Shown here: positions 33,702 to 41,324 of the stretch, one piece after another
How the letters are laid out: every line of letters starts with the position of its first letter
How positions within the stretch are numbered: the stretch's first letter is position 1
Source of the DNA: Flavivirga algicola
GTDB taxonomy: Bacteria > Bacteroidota > Bacteroidia > Flavobacteriales > Flavobacteriaceae
NCBI RefSeq assembly: GCF_012910715.1
Contig: NZ_JABBHF010000007.1
Span: forward strand, 191,001-255,000
Length of the DNA stretch: 64,000 bases
Direction of reading: 5' to 3'
The notes under the pieces: generated by a model
What the model was told of the DNA's origin: nothing
Seen by the model: the letters and a program-made list of their open reading frames with translations, nothing else
Databases searched by the model: none
Made by a program: the position numbers and the translations under genes

Positions 33702-35009
33702 ATGATATTAGCAGCAGGGACATTAGGAACCATAATAGCTACAGTAACAGCATTTTTAATTATTACGTTGTTGTTGGTCGCTTTACTATTATTTGTAAAA
33801 CAAAAATTATCACCGTCTGGACCAGTAAAAATTACGATTAATGGTGAGCGTGAGGTTGAAGTAGCTTCTGGAGATAGTTTGTTAACAACATTAGGATCTC
33901 AAAAAATATTTTTACCATCAGCTTGTGGTGGAGGTGGAACATGTATTCAATGTGAGTGTCATGTATTAGAAGGCGGAGGAGAAGCCCTTCCAACTGAAAC
34001 CCCACATTTTACACGTAAAGAATTACAACACGGAGCGCGTTTAGCTTGTCAGGTTAAAGTGAAGCAGGACATGAATATTACCATTCCAGAAGAAGTGTTT
34101 GGTATTAAAAAGTGGGAAGCAACGGTAGTGCGTAACTATAATGTAGCCTCTTTCATTAAAGAGTTTGTTGTAGAAATTCCAGAAGATATGGGGTATAAAG
34201 CAGGCGGGTATATTCAAATTGAAATACCTGAATGTGAAATTAAATATTCAGATATTGATATTACAGCCCATCCTGAAGAGCATGAAACACCAGATAAGTT
34301 TAAGGCAGAGTGGGACAAGTTTGGTCTTTGGCCATTAGTGATGAAGAATTCTGAAACTGTAGAAAGAGCTTACTCTATGGCTTCTTTCCCAGCTGAAGGA
34401 CGTGAGATTATGTTGAATGTACGTATTGCTACCCCGCCATGGGATCGTGCTAAGAACGGATGGATGGATGTTAATCCAGGAGTAGCATCATCTTATATAT
34501 TTGCTCAGAAGCCAGGTGATAAAGTAACTATTTCAGGACCTTACGGTGAGTTCTTTATTAATGAGTCTGAAAGTGAAATGCTTTACGTAGGTGGTGGAGC
34601 AGGGATGGCGCCAATGCGTTCACATTTATATCACTTATTTAAAACATTAAAAACAGGAAGAAAAGTAACCTATTGGTATGGTGGACGATCTAAACGTGAG
34701 TTGTTCTATTTAGAACATTTCTATGAGTTAGAAAAAGAGTTCCCTAACTTTAGATTTTTCTTAGCTTTATCTGAACCTTTACCAGAAGATAATTGGAAAG
34801 TAAAAGAAAATATTGACGCACCTGGTGATGGCTTTGTTGGGTTTATTCACAACTGTGTAATCGATAACTATTTAAGCCTACATGAAGCACCAGAAGATAT
34901 CGAATTGTATTTTTGTGGACCACCGTTAATGAATAAAGCGGTTCAAAAAATGGGCGAAGATTTTGGTATTCCAGATGAGCACATTAGATTTGATGACTTT
35001 GGAGGTTAG
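33702..35009 (+). CDS. nqrF: Na+-translocating NADH:quinone reductase subunit F
   Basis: NADH-oxidising subunit. Order: one N-terminal membrane helix (IIATVTAFLIITLLLVALLL), a 2Fe-2S ferredoxin domain with Cys in CGGGGTCIQC and the fourth in RLACQVKV, then a ferredoxin-NADP reductase-like module with FAD site RAYSMASFP, glycine-rich YVGGGAGMAPMRSH for NADH, and the end YFCGPPLMNKAV...RFDDFGG. At 435 residues slightly longer than Vibrio NqrF because of an insert around residues 180-215. Last gene of the contiguous nqr block. Confidence 0.97.
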   Translation: MILAAGTLGTIIATVTAFLIITLLLVALLLFVKQKLSPSGPVKITINGEREVEVASGDSLLTTLGSQKIFLPSACGGGGTCIQCECHVLEGGGEALPTETPHFTRKELQHGARLACQVKVKQDMNITIPEEVFGIKKWEATVVRNYNVASFIKEFVVEIPEDMGYKAGGYIQIEIPECEIKYSDIDITAHPEEHETPDKFKAEWDKFGLWPLVMKNSETVERAYSMASFPAEGREIMLNVRIATPPWDRAKNGWMDVNPGVASSYIFAQKPGDKVTISGPYGEFFINESESEMLYVGGGAGMAPMRSHLYHLFKTLKTGRKVTYWYGGRSKRELFYLEHFYELEKEFPNFRFFLALSEPLPEDNWKVKENIDAPGDGFVGFIHNCVIDNYLSLHEAPEDIELYFCGPPLMNKAVQKMGEDFGIPDEHIRFDDFGG

Positions 35010-35080
35010 ACAAATAATCGTTAGTCGTTTTTCAGCACAGATTTAAGTTGAAATGCGTATAATACGAAACCTGATAATAA

Positions 35081-35114
35081 AACAAAACCCAACAGAGTAA
35101 TGTTGGGTTTTGTT
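35081..35114 (+). terminator. Terminator of the nqr operon
   Basis: Fourteen-bp perfect stem (35081-35094 with 35101-35114) around a 6-base loop, then ATTTT; about 70 bases after nqrF. Also usable for the minus-strand gene ending at 35144. Confidence 0.85.
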
Positions 35115-35143
35115 ATTTTAAATGTTAGTGTAAGAGAGATTCA

Positions 35144-35602
35144 CTAATTATAAAATTCTAGCTCATATTTAGGCTTTTCATTTTCAAATTCAAATAGTTT
35201 AGTATAATCCATAACATTAGGAACATTATCTAAATAACATAAAAACTTTACAACCTCATTCAAACCATTAAATAAAACATCTTTATCAGTAGGGTTTTCG
35301 GGCTTATCATTTTTATGATGAAGCGGTAAGCTATAACCACAGGTTTTTAAAAAAATATTTTCGATTTTTAGCAATTCCAGTGGTCTGTAACCATTAAATC
35401 TTCTACCTAGAGTTTCATGCACTTTACCTATGTAATTCAGTTCTAATGTACCATGTCTGTCTGAAAGGTGTTTCCAACTGTCCGTATTATCTAAAATATT
35501 TCCAACGGCACATTGTTTACAGCATTCAGGATTTAATTCATTATTATGAAATGCAGTATATAACTTTGTCAAGGCTTGTTCTAAACGCTTAGTAGTTTTC
35601 AT
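35144..35602 (-). CDS. Conserved small cysteine-rich protein next to nqrF
   Basis: 152 residues from the Met at 35602 (MKTTKRLEQALTKLYTAFHN); the frame extends 10 codons further but those residues are hydrophobic and not family-like as I recall it. The notable feature is NPECCKQCAVGNILD (about residues 24-38), with three Cys in CCxxC arrangement, and further Cys in KTCGYSLP and VKFLCYLDN; a metal or redox role is possible. Similar proteins exist in flavobacteria and are, I think, sometimes mislabelled as an NQR subunit F because of the neighbour. It shares no domain with NqrF. Confidence 0.7.
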   Translation of the reverse strand: MKTTKRLEQALTKLYTAFHNNELNPECCKQCAVGNILDNTDSWKHLSDRHGTLELNYIGKVHETLGRRFNGYRPLELLKIENIFLKTCGYSLPLHHKNDKPENPTDKDVLFNGLNEVVKFLCYLDNVPNVMDYTKLFEFENEKPKYELEFYN

Positions 35603-35729
35603 GATAAATAAAGTAAAATTAACATAAACCAATTGATAAGAAGAAATGGTTTTGCTGCTTTTTAATCAAATTAATCAGTAGAACTATTTCTATAATCTAT
35701 TACTAGACTTAAAGTTACATAATTTTTAT

Positions 35730-38384
35730 TTATTGTTTTACTATTTTTAATATTTCATTAGTCTCACCAGTTTTTATTTTAACGAAATATATACCAGATG
35801 ATAATTTGGATATATTTACCTTAATTTGGTTATTAATAATAAATGCATCCTTGTTATATACTAATGTGCCAAATATATTATATATAGACATTTCTGTGGC
35901 AGTATTATCCATTGAAGCAATGTTTATATGTAACGTAGTATTAACAGGATTAGGGAAGACTGTTAGACTGTTCCCAACTAATATTAGTTTTTCAAATTTT
36001 CCTTGACACTCTTTTTCTGTTTTTACTTCTATAGTATTAGTGCCGTTAGAAAGGGGTAATTGTATTTTATTATCGCTTGTTTTTATAGTTTCTTTATTTA
36101 ATGTAATGATATATTCTGAAGCTCCAGACATAGTTAAGTCCACTTGTTTTGAAGTTTTGTCAACTTTAGATGTTACATCGATGTTTTCGGGCTCAGAGAT
36201 GGTCAAATCAAATTCATATTTAAAATCAGTAATTCCTTCTAACGTGATTACTACCTTATAGGTTCCAGCTTTTAGATCTTCAACTTGAAAGGATTTAGAG
36301 AATGTATTTTGTTCATTATAGTCTGTCGAAGTAATAGCAATCTCATAATTTTGTTGGCGCAGAGCTTCTATAATAATTTTTCCGTTTTCAGATCCTGGAC
36401 AAGTTGCGCCTAGTGTCTGAATTTTGAAATTGTTTGTTGGGATATTCTCTGGATCTACGATACGTATATTCTCTGAAAAATTGAATACTTGCATGGCAAC
36501 CGACGAAACATGTCCACCTGCATCACTAAAGTTAATAGTTATGCTATTATTCTCTTGAATTAAATCGTATGATACGGGAATTTCTAAAACTCCAAAAAAA
36601 CGATCTCTATTATTTTGATCGTAACCCCTCCAGTCTTCAGGAATTTCAACAGCAGTACCGTTGACTTCCACCAAGGGTTTTAAAGATTTGCCATGGTCGC
36701 GCCCTACACCTAAGCGCAAGATTGCTTCTCCATGGGTGCCAGTTTTTGATACATTATTTATTAAGAATGTTTGCGTTTCATTTGCATTGATAGGTTTATA
36801 ATATGAAGAGGCATAGTATTTTTGTTCAATATTTTCTTCTGTTTGCGCTATTGTATTATCGAAAGTGTATTCTAATATAACAGTAGCTTGCTTTGGTAAT
36901 AAAACTTCAGATTGAATATCTGTAAATGTTTCTTCTTCTAATTTGGTAGCATTATTTTCTAAATATACTTTACGAACAACTACTTGTTGGACATCATTGC
37001 CATTTATACCATTCATTAATAAACTAATGGTTCTATCTTCAAATTCCAGGCTATTAATTATAACATAAGCTTTATTGCCATCTACGTAGGCATCTGCCTG
37101 AATATCTTGGTCTGACGCTTTGGTATCTGCACGGGTGCCGTTTACATTTTTCCATAAATCGTACCAAATAACAGTATCTGCATATTCCCATTCGTCGCCA
37201 GTTTGCCCTTCAACTTCCCATTTTTGACGTAGTAGACGCGGACCATATACTTGGTCGGGGGCATTTTCTGGAGGACTCCACCAGCTAGCTTTGTGTAACA
37301 GGAAGGGCATCGCGACTAATATTTCTTGTTGACGTTCTAATAGCTGCATTTGCATGGATGAAAAAGAACGTACGTTTGCCCAATCCAACTCACGCGAGTA
37401 AGGACCTGCTGTGCCTGGATAAAAAGCCCCATATTCTGAGATGTTTAATGGCTTTACTTCCCCAAATTTTATGAAACTGTAAGCAGAAATCATATCTAAA
37501 ATAGCTTCAACATTACTACCGCTACGATATTGTGGATTTCCATTATCGTTATTTCCTAAAAAGTCATATAAATGTACTGAGAAAAAATCCATGTTTTCAC
37601 CCGCGATATCCATGAATAATTTCCAATTGTTTTTCCATAAATTAAAATCCCCAGCTTCAAATGATGGGTGAGCTGCGGTATAGCCACCAACTAATGTTTC
37701 TGGGCTTAATTCATGAATACGTTTAGCCACGACATTATGTAATTCTGAGATTTTTGCACGAGTTGTTGGTATATCATCGGCGTGAACAAAAGGTTCATTC
37801 ATTACTTCGACCATCGAGGGTTTGGGTTGACCTGTTGTTCCTCCTGTTCCATATCTTAACAATAAAGATTGCGCATAATATTCTGCTAAAGGTTCAAAAT
37901 CATCAAGCGCTGGTGTATACGTTTGGGAGTTATTCGTAGTAGGATCAATAACCCTATTTCCAGTAGGATATAAAATAGGTTGCCCACCAATCATCACATT
38001 CTGAGCGCGAAATTCTAGTTCATGCATCGATGTACCGTTGGCATAATTTTGTTTTTGCTTGTCGCCTTCAATTTGCATTTGAGTAATACTGGGCCAACCT
38101 GGCTTTGCAGGATCTTCACCTGTTTGGCTGTAAAACCATGGTAGTGATCCATTATCACGTCCTAAGTATACATCAAAGTCATTTAAAAATTGTTTTCGTT
38201 GGGCATCAGAATCCCAATCTCTGTCACCTAGAGTAGAGTGTACTGTTATAAATTTACTTCTTTCAAATTCAGAAACGTTACCCGATTGGTGCTTTACATT
38301 CAAGTTTATATCTACTGTAACAGTTTGTGCTTTTAATGAGCCTATAAAGGCAACAATAAAAATTAAATTAAGGATATGTCTCAT
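35730..38384 (-). CDS. Secreted GH86-type beta-agarase/porphyranase with T9SS sorting domain
   Basis: 884-residue secreted glycoside hydrolase. Signal peptide 1-19 (MRHILNLIFIVAFIGSLKA); catalytic TIM barrel about 25-420 with proposed acid/base E197 in MVEVMNEPFV and nucleophile E317 in KPLNISEYGAFYPG, the pattern of clan GH-A family 86. Next come beta-sandwich domains (about 420-660), a SprB-like repeat (ATCPGSENGKIIIEALRQ, about 665-750), and a C-terminal T9SS type A sorting domain (LTVFPNPVNTTLHINI to SGIYFVKIKTGETNEILKIVKQ). Expected to cut agarose or porphyran of red algae at the cell surface. No sulfatase, other GH or SusCD pair is adjacent. Family 86 is from memory of sequence patterns; another GH-A family is possible. 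Confidence 0.82.
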   Translation of the reverse strand: MRHILNLIFIVAFIGSLKAQTVTVDINLNVKHQSGNVSEFERSKFITVHSTLGDRDWDSDAQRKQFLNDFDVYLGRDNGSLPWFYSQTGEDPAKPGWPSITQMQIEGDKQKQNYANGTSMHELEFRAQNVMIGGQPILYPTGNRVIDPTTNNSQTYTPALDDFEPLAEYYAQSLLLRYGTGGTTGQPKPSMVEVMNEPFVHADDIPTTRAKISELHNVVAKRIHELSPETLVGGYTAAHPSFEAGDFNLWKNNWKLFMDIAGENMDFFSVHLYDFLGNNDNGNPQYRSGSNVEAILDMISAYSFIKFGEVKPLNISEYGAFYPGTAGPYSRELDWANVRSFSSMQMQLLERQQEILVAMPFLLHKASWWSPPENAPDQVYGPRLLRQKWEVEGQTGDEWEYADTVIWYDLWKNVNGTRADTKASDQDIQADAYVDGNKAYVIINSLEFEDRTISLLMNGINGNDVQQVVVRKVYLENNATKLEEETFTDIQSEVLLPKQATVILEYTFDNTIAQTEENIEQKYYASSYYKPINANETQTFLINNVSKTGTHGEAILRLGVGRDHGKSLKPLVEVNGTAVEIPEDWRGYDQNNRDRFFGVLEIPVSYDLIQENNSITINFSDAGGHVSSVAMQVFNFSENIRIVDPENIPTNNFKIQTLGATCPGSENGKIIIEALRQQNYEIAITSTDYNEQNTFSKSFQVEDLKAGTYKVVITLEGITDFKYEFDLTISEPENIDVTSKVDKTSKQVDLTMSGASEYIITLNKETIKTSDNKIQLPLSNGTNTIEVKTEKECQGKFEKLILVGNSLTVFPNPVNTTLHINIASMDNTATEMSIYNIFGTLVYNKDAFIINNQIKVNISKLSSGIYFVKIKTGETNEILKIVKQ

Positions 38385-38819
38385 GTTTTATATTTAGACT
38401 GTAAATCTAATTATAGTCTGTCTGCGATTGGAATACAAATTCATTTAAAACTATAACATATGTTTAATGATTAAATAAATTGTAATTGAAAATTCTATTC
38501 GAAAGTTTAGAGATAAAATAAGAAGCAGTATCTCCTATGATATATGATGAAGCTATAAATGCTAAAGGAAAGAAATTATATTTATTGTTTTAAGGGAAAT
38601 ACGCCAACAAAAAATAAACAATTTATGAATTATAAACTTGTCCAGTTTAACTAACGATGCTCATCCTAAAAATAGGAAGAGAAGTAAGAGTTTTATAAAA
38701 GAAATATAAAACCCAAAAAACTTTACTAGAGAATGAGTAAAGCTTTTTGGGTTTGGCTATTAAATTTTTATTTAGAACCTAATAAAAAGTAAAAATTAGG
38801 TTCAACACAAATAATATTA
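38385..38819. other. Intergenic region with one hairpin and no gene
   Basis: About 435 A+T-rich bases between the GH86 gene and the lipoprotein gene, both on the minus strand. The only structure I see is the terminator at 38709-38754; no plausible open frame on either strand. Confidence 0.6.
38709..38754 (-). terminator. Terminator behind the lipoprotein gene
   Basis: Nineteen-bp stem with a single A-C mismatch (38709-38727 with 38736-38754), 8-base loop. It lies about 65 bases past the stop of the minus-strand gene 38820-39566. Confidence 0.75.
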
Positions 38820-39566
38820 TTAATCTTCTAAATCAGATTTGTTATAAACCCAACCAGGTAATGCAGAACTGTCAAAATTAGGTTTTCTTACAGTGTTTAC
38901 ATTTTCAAAACAAGAAGCATATACTAATTCTTTTACACTTAGTATGTTGTATACTTTGTCATGTTGTTCCTTTGTGAAAGTTCCAAATACAAGTTCTGGA
39001 TCAACTGATTTATATGCACCATCTTCTAACATAAATGCAAACATAGTTTTTACATCACTTTCGTAAAAATCTGTGTTTTTATCGTAGTCAGCTTCATTTT
39101 CAATATAGCTTTTTCCTGCTACTAAAAGATATTCATTTCCTGAGTTTACGTTTTTAACGCTAACAGTACCTCTAAATAAAAGATGGTAGTCTTCGTTATA
39201 TAAACCTGGTTTACCTTTTAAATTGTATTTGTTTGCACTATAAACTTTTTCAAAGTATGGTGTACTTAAACGTTTTATTTGGCTAGAATGAATATGCTTC
39301 ATAAATTCTTCTTTCGATTTGAAATAAGAAGGTAAGTTTTCAGCACAGTATCCAGGATACCATTTAGGAGTGTATTCATCATGTAATAATTGATGACTTC
39401 CTTTTTTAAAGATTACTGGACGTTCGTAAACTCTTGGATTATAAAATTTATAATTTCCAATTTTAAACAATTCACATCCATCAGTGTTGGCATTTTCTTT
39501 TACACTTGTTTTACACGAAACAATAAAACAAAAAAGAGCAAGAGTTTTTAGTATTGTTTTATTCAT
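38820..39566 (-). CDS. Unknown lipoprotein
   Basis: 248 residues with a lipoprotein signal (lipobox Cys 18, IVSC). The mature part starts with a short Lys/Asn-rich linker and continues as an unassigned globular domain with many aromatic residues (NYKFYNPRVYERPVIF, YTPKWYPGYCAENLPSYF). It contains two or three Cys outside the lipobox (DGCELF, GYCAEN, YASCFEN), possibly a disulfide in the periplasm. I do not recognise the family. It lies in the block that separates nqrF from apbE. Confidence 0.6.
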   Translation of the reverse strand: MNKTILKTLALFCFIVSCKTSVKENANTDGCELFKIGNYKFYNPRVYERPVIFKKGSHQLLHDEYTPKWYPGYCAENLPSYFKSKEEFMKHIHSSQIKRLSTPYFEKVYSANKYNLKGKPGLYNEDYHLLFRGTVSVKNVNSGNEYLLVAGKSYIENEADYDKNTDFYESDVKTMFAFMLEDGAYKSVDPELVFGTFTKEQHDKVYNILSVKELVYASCFENVNTVRKPNFDSSALPGWVYNKSDLED

Positions 39567-39968
39567 AATTAAAAGTATTGTTGTAAAACTAAAAATTGTT
39601 TATTTCGAGCTTTACATGGTTAAAATCATTAAAAGAATGAACTTACATTCATTCTGAATTTGGGTTTGTTAGTGTGTTATTATTTTTTTGGTTAATTTAA
39701 TAACGCGGTAAATATAATTTTTTTTCTAAACAAAGCGGATTAAAGGCATATATAATCGATGAAATGCATATTTTGTGTTGTAAAATCTTATTTTTTACTA
39801 AAATACATATGTTTAATCTTACGTAAAAGATGTTGATTCATCTTAGTTTTCTAGAAGTTAAAGATTAGTGAATCTAAAATATTGTACATAAACAACTAAT
39901 TTATTGTTTCTAAATTTAAAAATTTTTAAATCTGATGTTAGTTGATTATTTAATATTAATTTTGCCTT
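39567..39968. other. Divergent intergenic region
   Basis: About 400 A+T-rich bases between divergent genes, presumably holding both promoters. TAATTTTG at 39957-39964 fits TAnnTTTG but sits only 5 bases before the next ATG, so it would give an almost leaderless transcript; I leave it open. No other structure seen. Confidence 0.4.
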
Positions 39969-40346
39969 ATGAGTAAACCGCTTACTGAACAAGAATTACA
40001 TAATTTAGCGATGAACTATGTTGGTAAAGATTTGGAACAACGTGGTTTTGAATTTATAGCTGTAAATAGTAAACTTAAAAAACATCCTCAGTTTGTTTGT
40101 ATCGATAAAAACAAACAATATTATTTTGTGATCGTAAGAGCTGTTATATTACCAGATAACCCTAATAATTATGATGTTGTTTGGATGGAATCATTTAAAA
40201 AGCATGCCCGCGATAAAAATGCTAAGGTATTATATGCTGGTGTTGGATTAGGTAACATAAATGATGAAAAAGGCCCTATTTTTTTAAATGAGGAATATCT
40301 TCTAGAGTATAACGGGATACAGGTTTTAGAAACGAATTTTAACTAA
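39969..40346 (+). CDS. Conserved small protein upstream of apbE
   Basis: 125-residue cytoplasmic protein without signal or membrane helix. The sequence alternates helix and strand: LTEQELHNLAMNYVGKDLEQ, FEFIAVNSKLKKHPQFVCID, YYFVIVRAVILPDNPNNYD, AKVLYAGVGLGN. The strand-helix pattern with KHPQFVCIDKNKQYYFVIVRA loosely resembles a restriction-endonuclease-like core but catalytic residues are not evident. Its stop codon directly touches the apbE start (TAA-ATG), so the two are co-translated, and an Nqr-maturation link is plausible. I recall the same pair in other flavobacteria. Confidence 0.7.
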   Translation: MSKPLTEQELHNLAMNYVGKDLEQRGFEFIAVNSKLKKHPQFVCIDKNKQYYFVIVRAVILPDNPNNYDVVWMESFKKHARDKNAKVLYAGVGLGNINDEKGPIFLNEEYLLEYNGIQVLETNFN

Positions 40347-41324
40347 ATGAAGCAGGTTACAACTATATTACTAGTCGTTTTATTATTAATTTCTTGTAAG
40401 AAGGAATTAAAAAATACTAAACTATCAGGAAGTGTTTTTGGAACATTTTATGAAGTAACTTATAACTCGAATATAGATTACGAGAGGCAATTCGATAGTT
40501 TGTTTTACGTGATTAACAAATCCATGTCTACTTATCAAGCAAATTCGGATATTTCCAAATTGAACAGAAATGAAAAGGTTAAAATAGACGACCATTTTGT
40601 AAAAGTATACGAAGCTTCAAAAATAATTTATGAAGAAACAGAAGGCGCTTTCGACCCCACTATTGGCGCTGTTGTAAATGCCTGGGATTTTGGCCCTGAA
40701 GGTAAAATTGAAAACTTAGATAGTTTGAAAATTGATAGTTTAATGTTTACGGTCGGTTTTAGTAAGGTTATTAGAACCGATAATACGATTACCAAACCTG
40801 AAAGTGCTTTTTTAGATTTTAATGCGATAGCGAAAGGTTATGCAGTAGATGTCATTGCAACATTCTTAGATGATAAAAATATTAAAAACTATCTCGTTAA
40901 TATAGGAGGCGAACTTCATGCCAAAGGGATTAATGTTGAGAAAAACACTGGTTGGACAGTAGGTGTTGAAAACCCTAATTTTGATGGTACCCAGTCCCTT
41001 TCCAGAACGCTTATTTTAACTAATGAAGCCATGGCCACTTCTGGAACGTACAGGAAATTTAAAATAGATGAAAGTGGCAATAGGTACGCTCATATTATTG
41101 ATACAAAAACGGGGTATCCTAGTAAAACAAATTTGCTAAGCATTTCTGTAATAGCAAAAGATTGTATGACTGCTGATGCTTATGCAACTGCATTCAAATC
41201 TATGGGAATTGAAAAAGTGAAAACTTTTTTAAAATCACATCCAGAACTTAAAGTATTTCTGATTTTTGAGAATGATAAAAAGGAGTTGGAAACTTTGGCT
41301 TTGAATGGGTTTCCAGAGAATTAG
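40347..41324 (+). CDS. apbE: FAD:protein FMN transferase (lipoprotein)
   Basis: Mg2+-dependent enzyme that uses FAD to attach FMN covalently to Thr in NqrB and NqrC on the outer face of the inner membrane. It is a lipoprotein (lipobox Cys 17, LLISC). Conserved ApbE parts: GSVFGTFYEVTY, MSTYQANSDISKLN, EGAFDPTIGAVVNAWDFGP, LDFNAIAKGYAVDVIA, NIGGELHAKGIN, MATSGTYRKF, GYPSKTNLLSISVIAKDCMTADAYATAFKSMG. 325 residues, full length. Its substrates are encoded at 30.2 and 31.4 kb. Stops overlap with the convergent kinase gene. Confidence 0.95.
   Translation: MKQVTTILLVVLLLISCKKELKNTKLSGSVFGTFYEVTYNSNIDYERQFDSLFYVINKSMSTYQANSDISKLNRNEKVKIDDHFVKVYEASKIIYEETEGAFDPTIGAVVNAWDFGPEGKIENLDSLKIDSLMFTVGFSKVIRTDNTITKPESAFLDFNAIAKGYAVDVIATFLDDKNIKNYLVNIGGELHAKGINVEKNTGWTVGVENPNFDGTQSLSRTLILTNEAMATSGTYRKFKIDESGNRYAHIIDTKTGYPSKTNLLSISVIAKDCMTADAYATAFKSMGIEKVKTFLKSHPELKVFLIFENDKKELETLALNGFPEN

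Noticed and set aside
35144-35602. Extra NQR subunit F
   Set aside because: It lacks ferredoxin, FAD and NADH motifs and is a third of the length.
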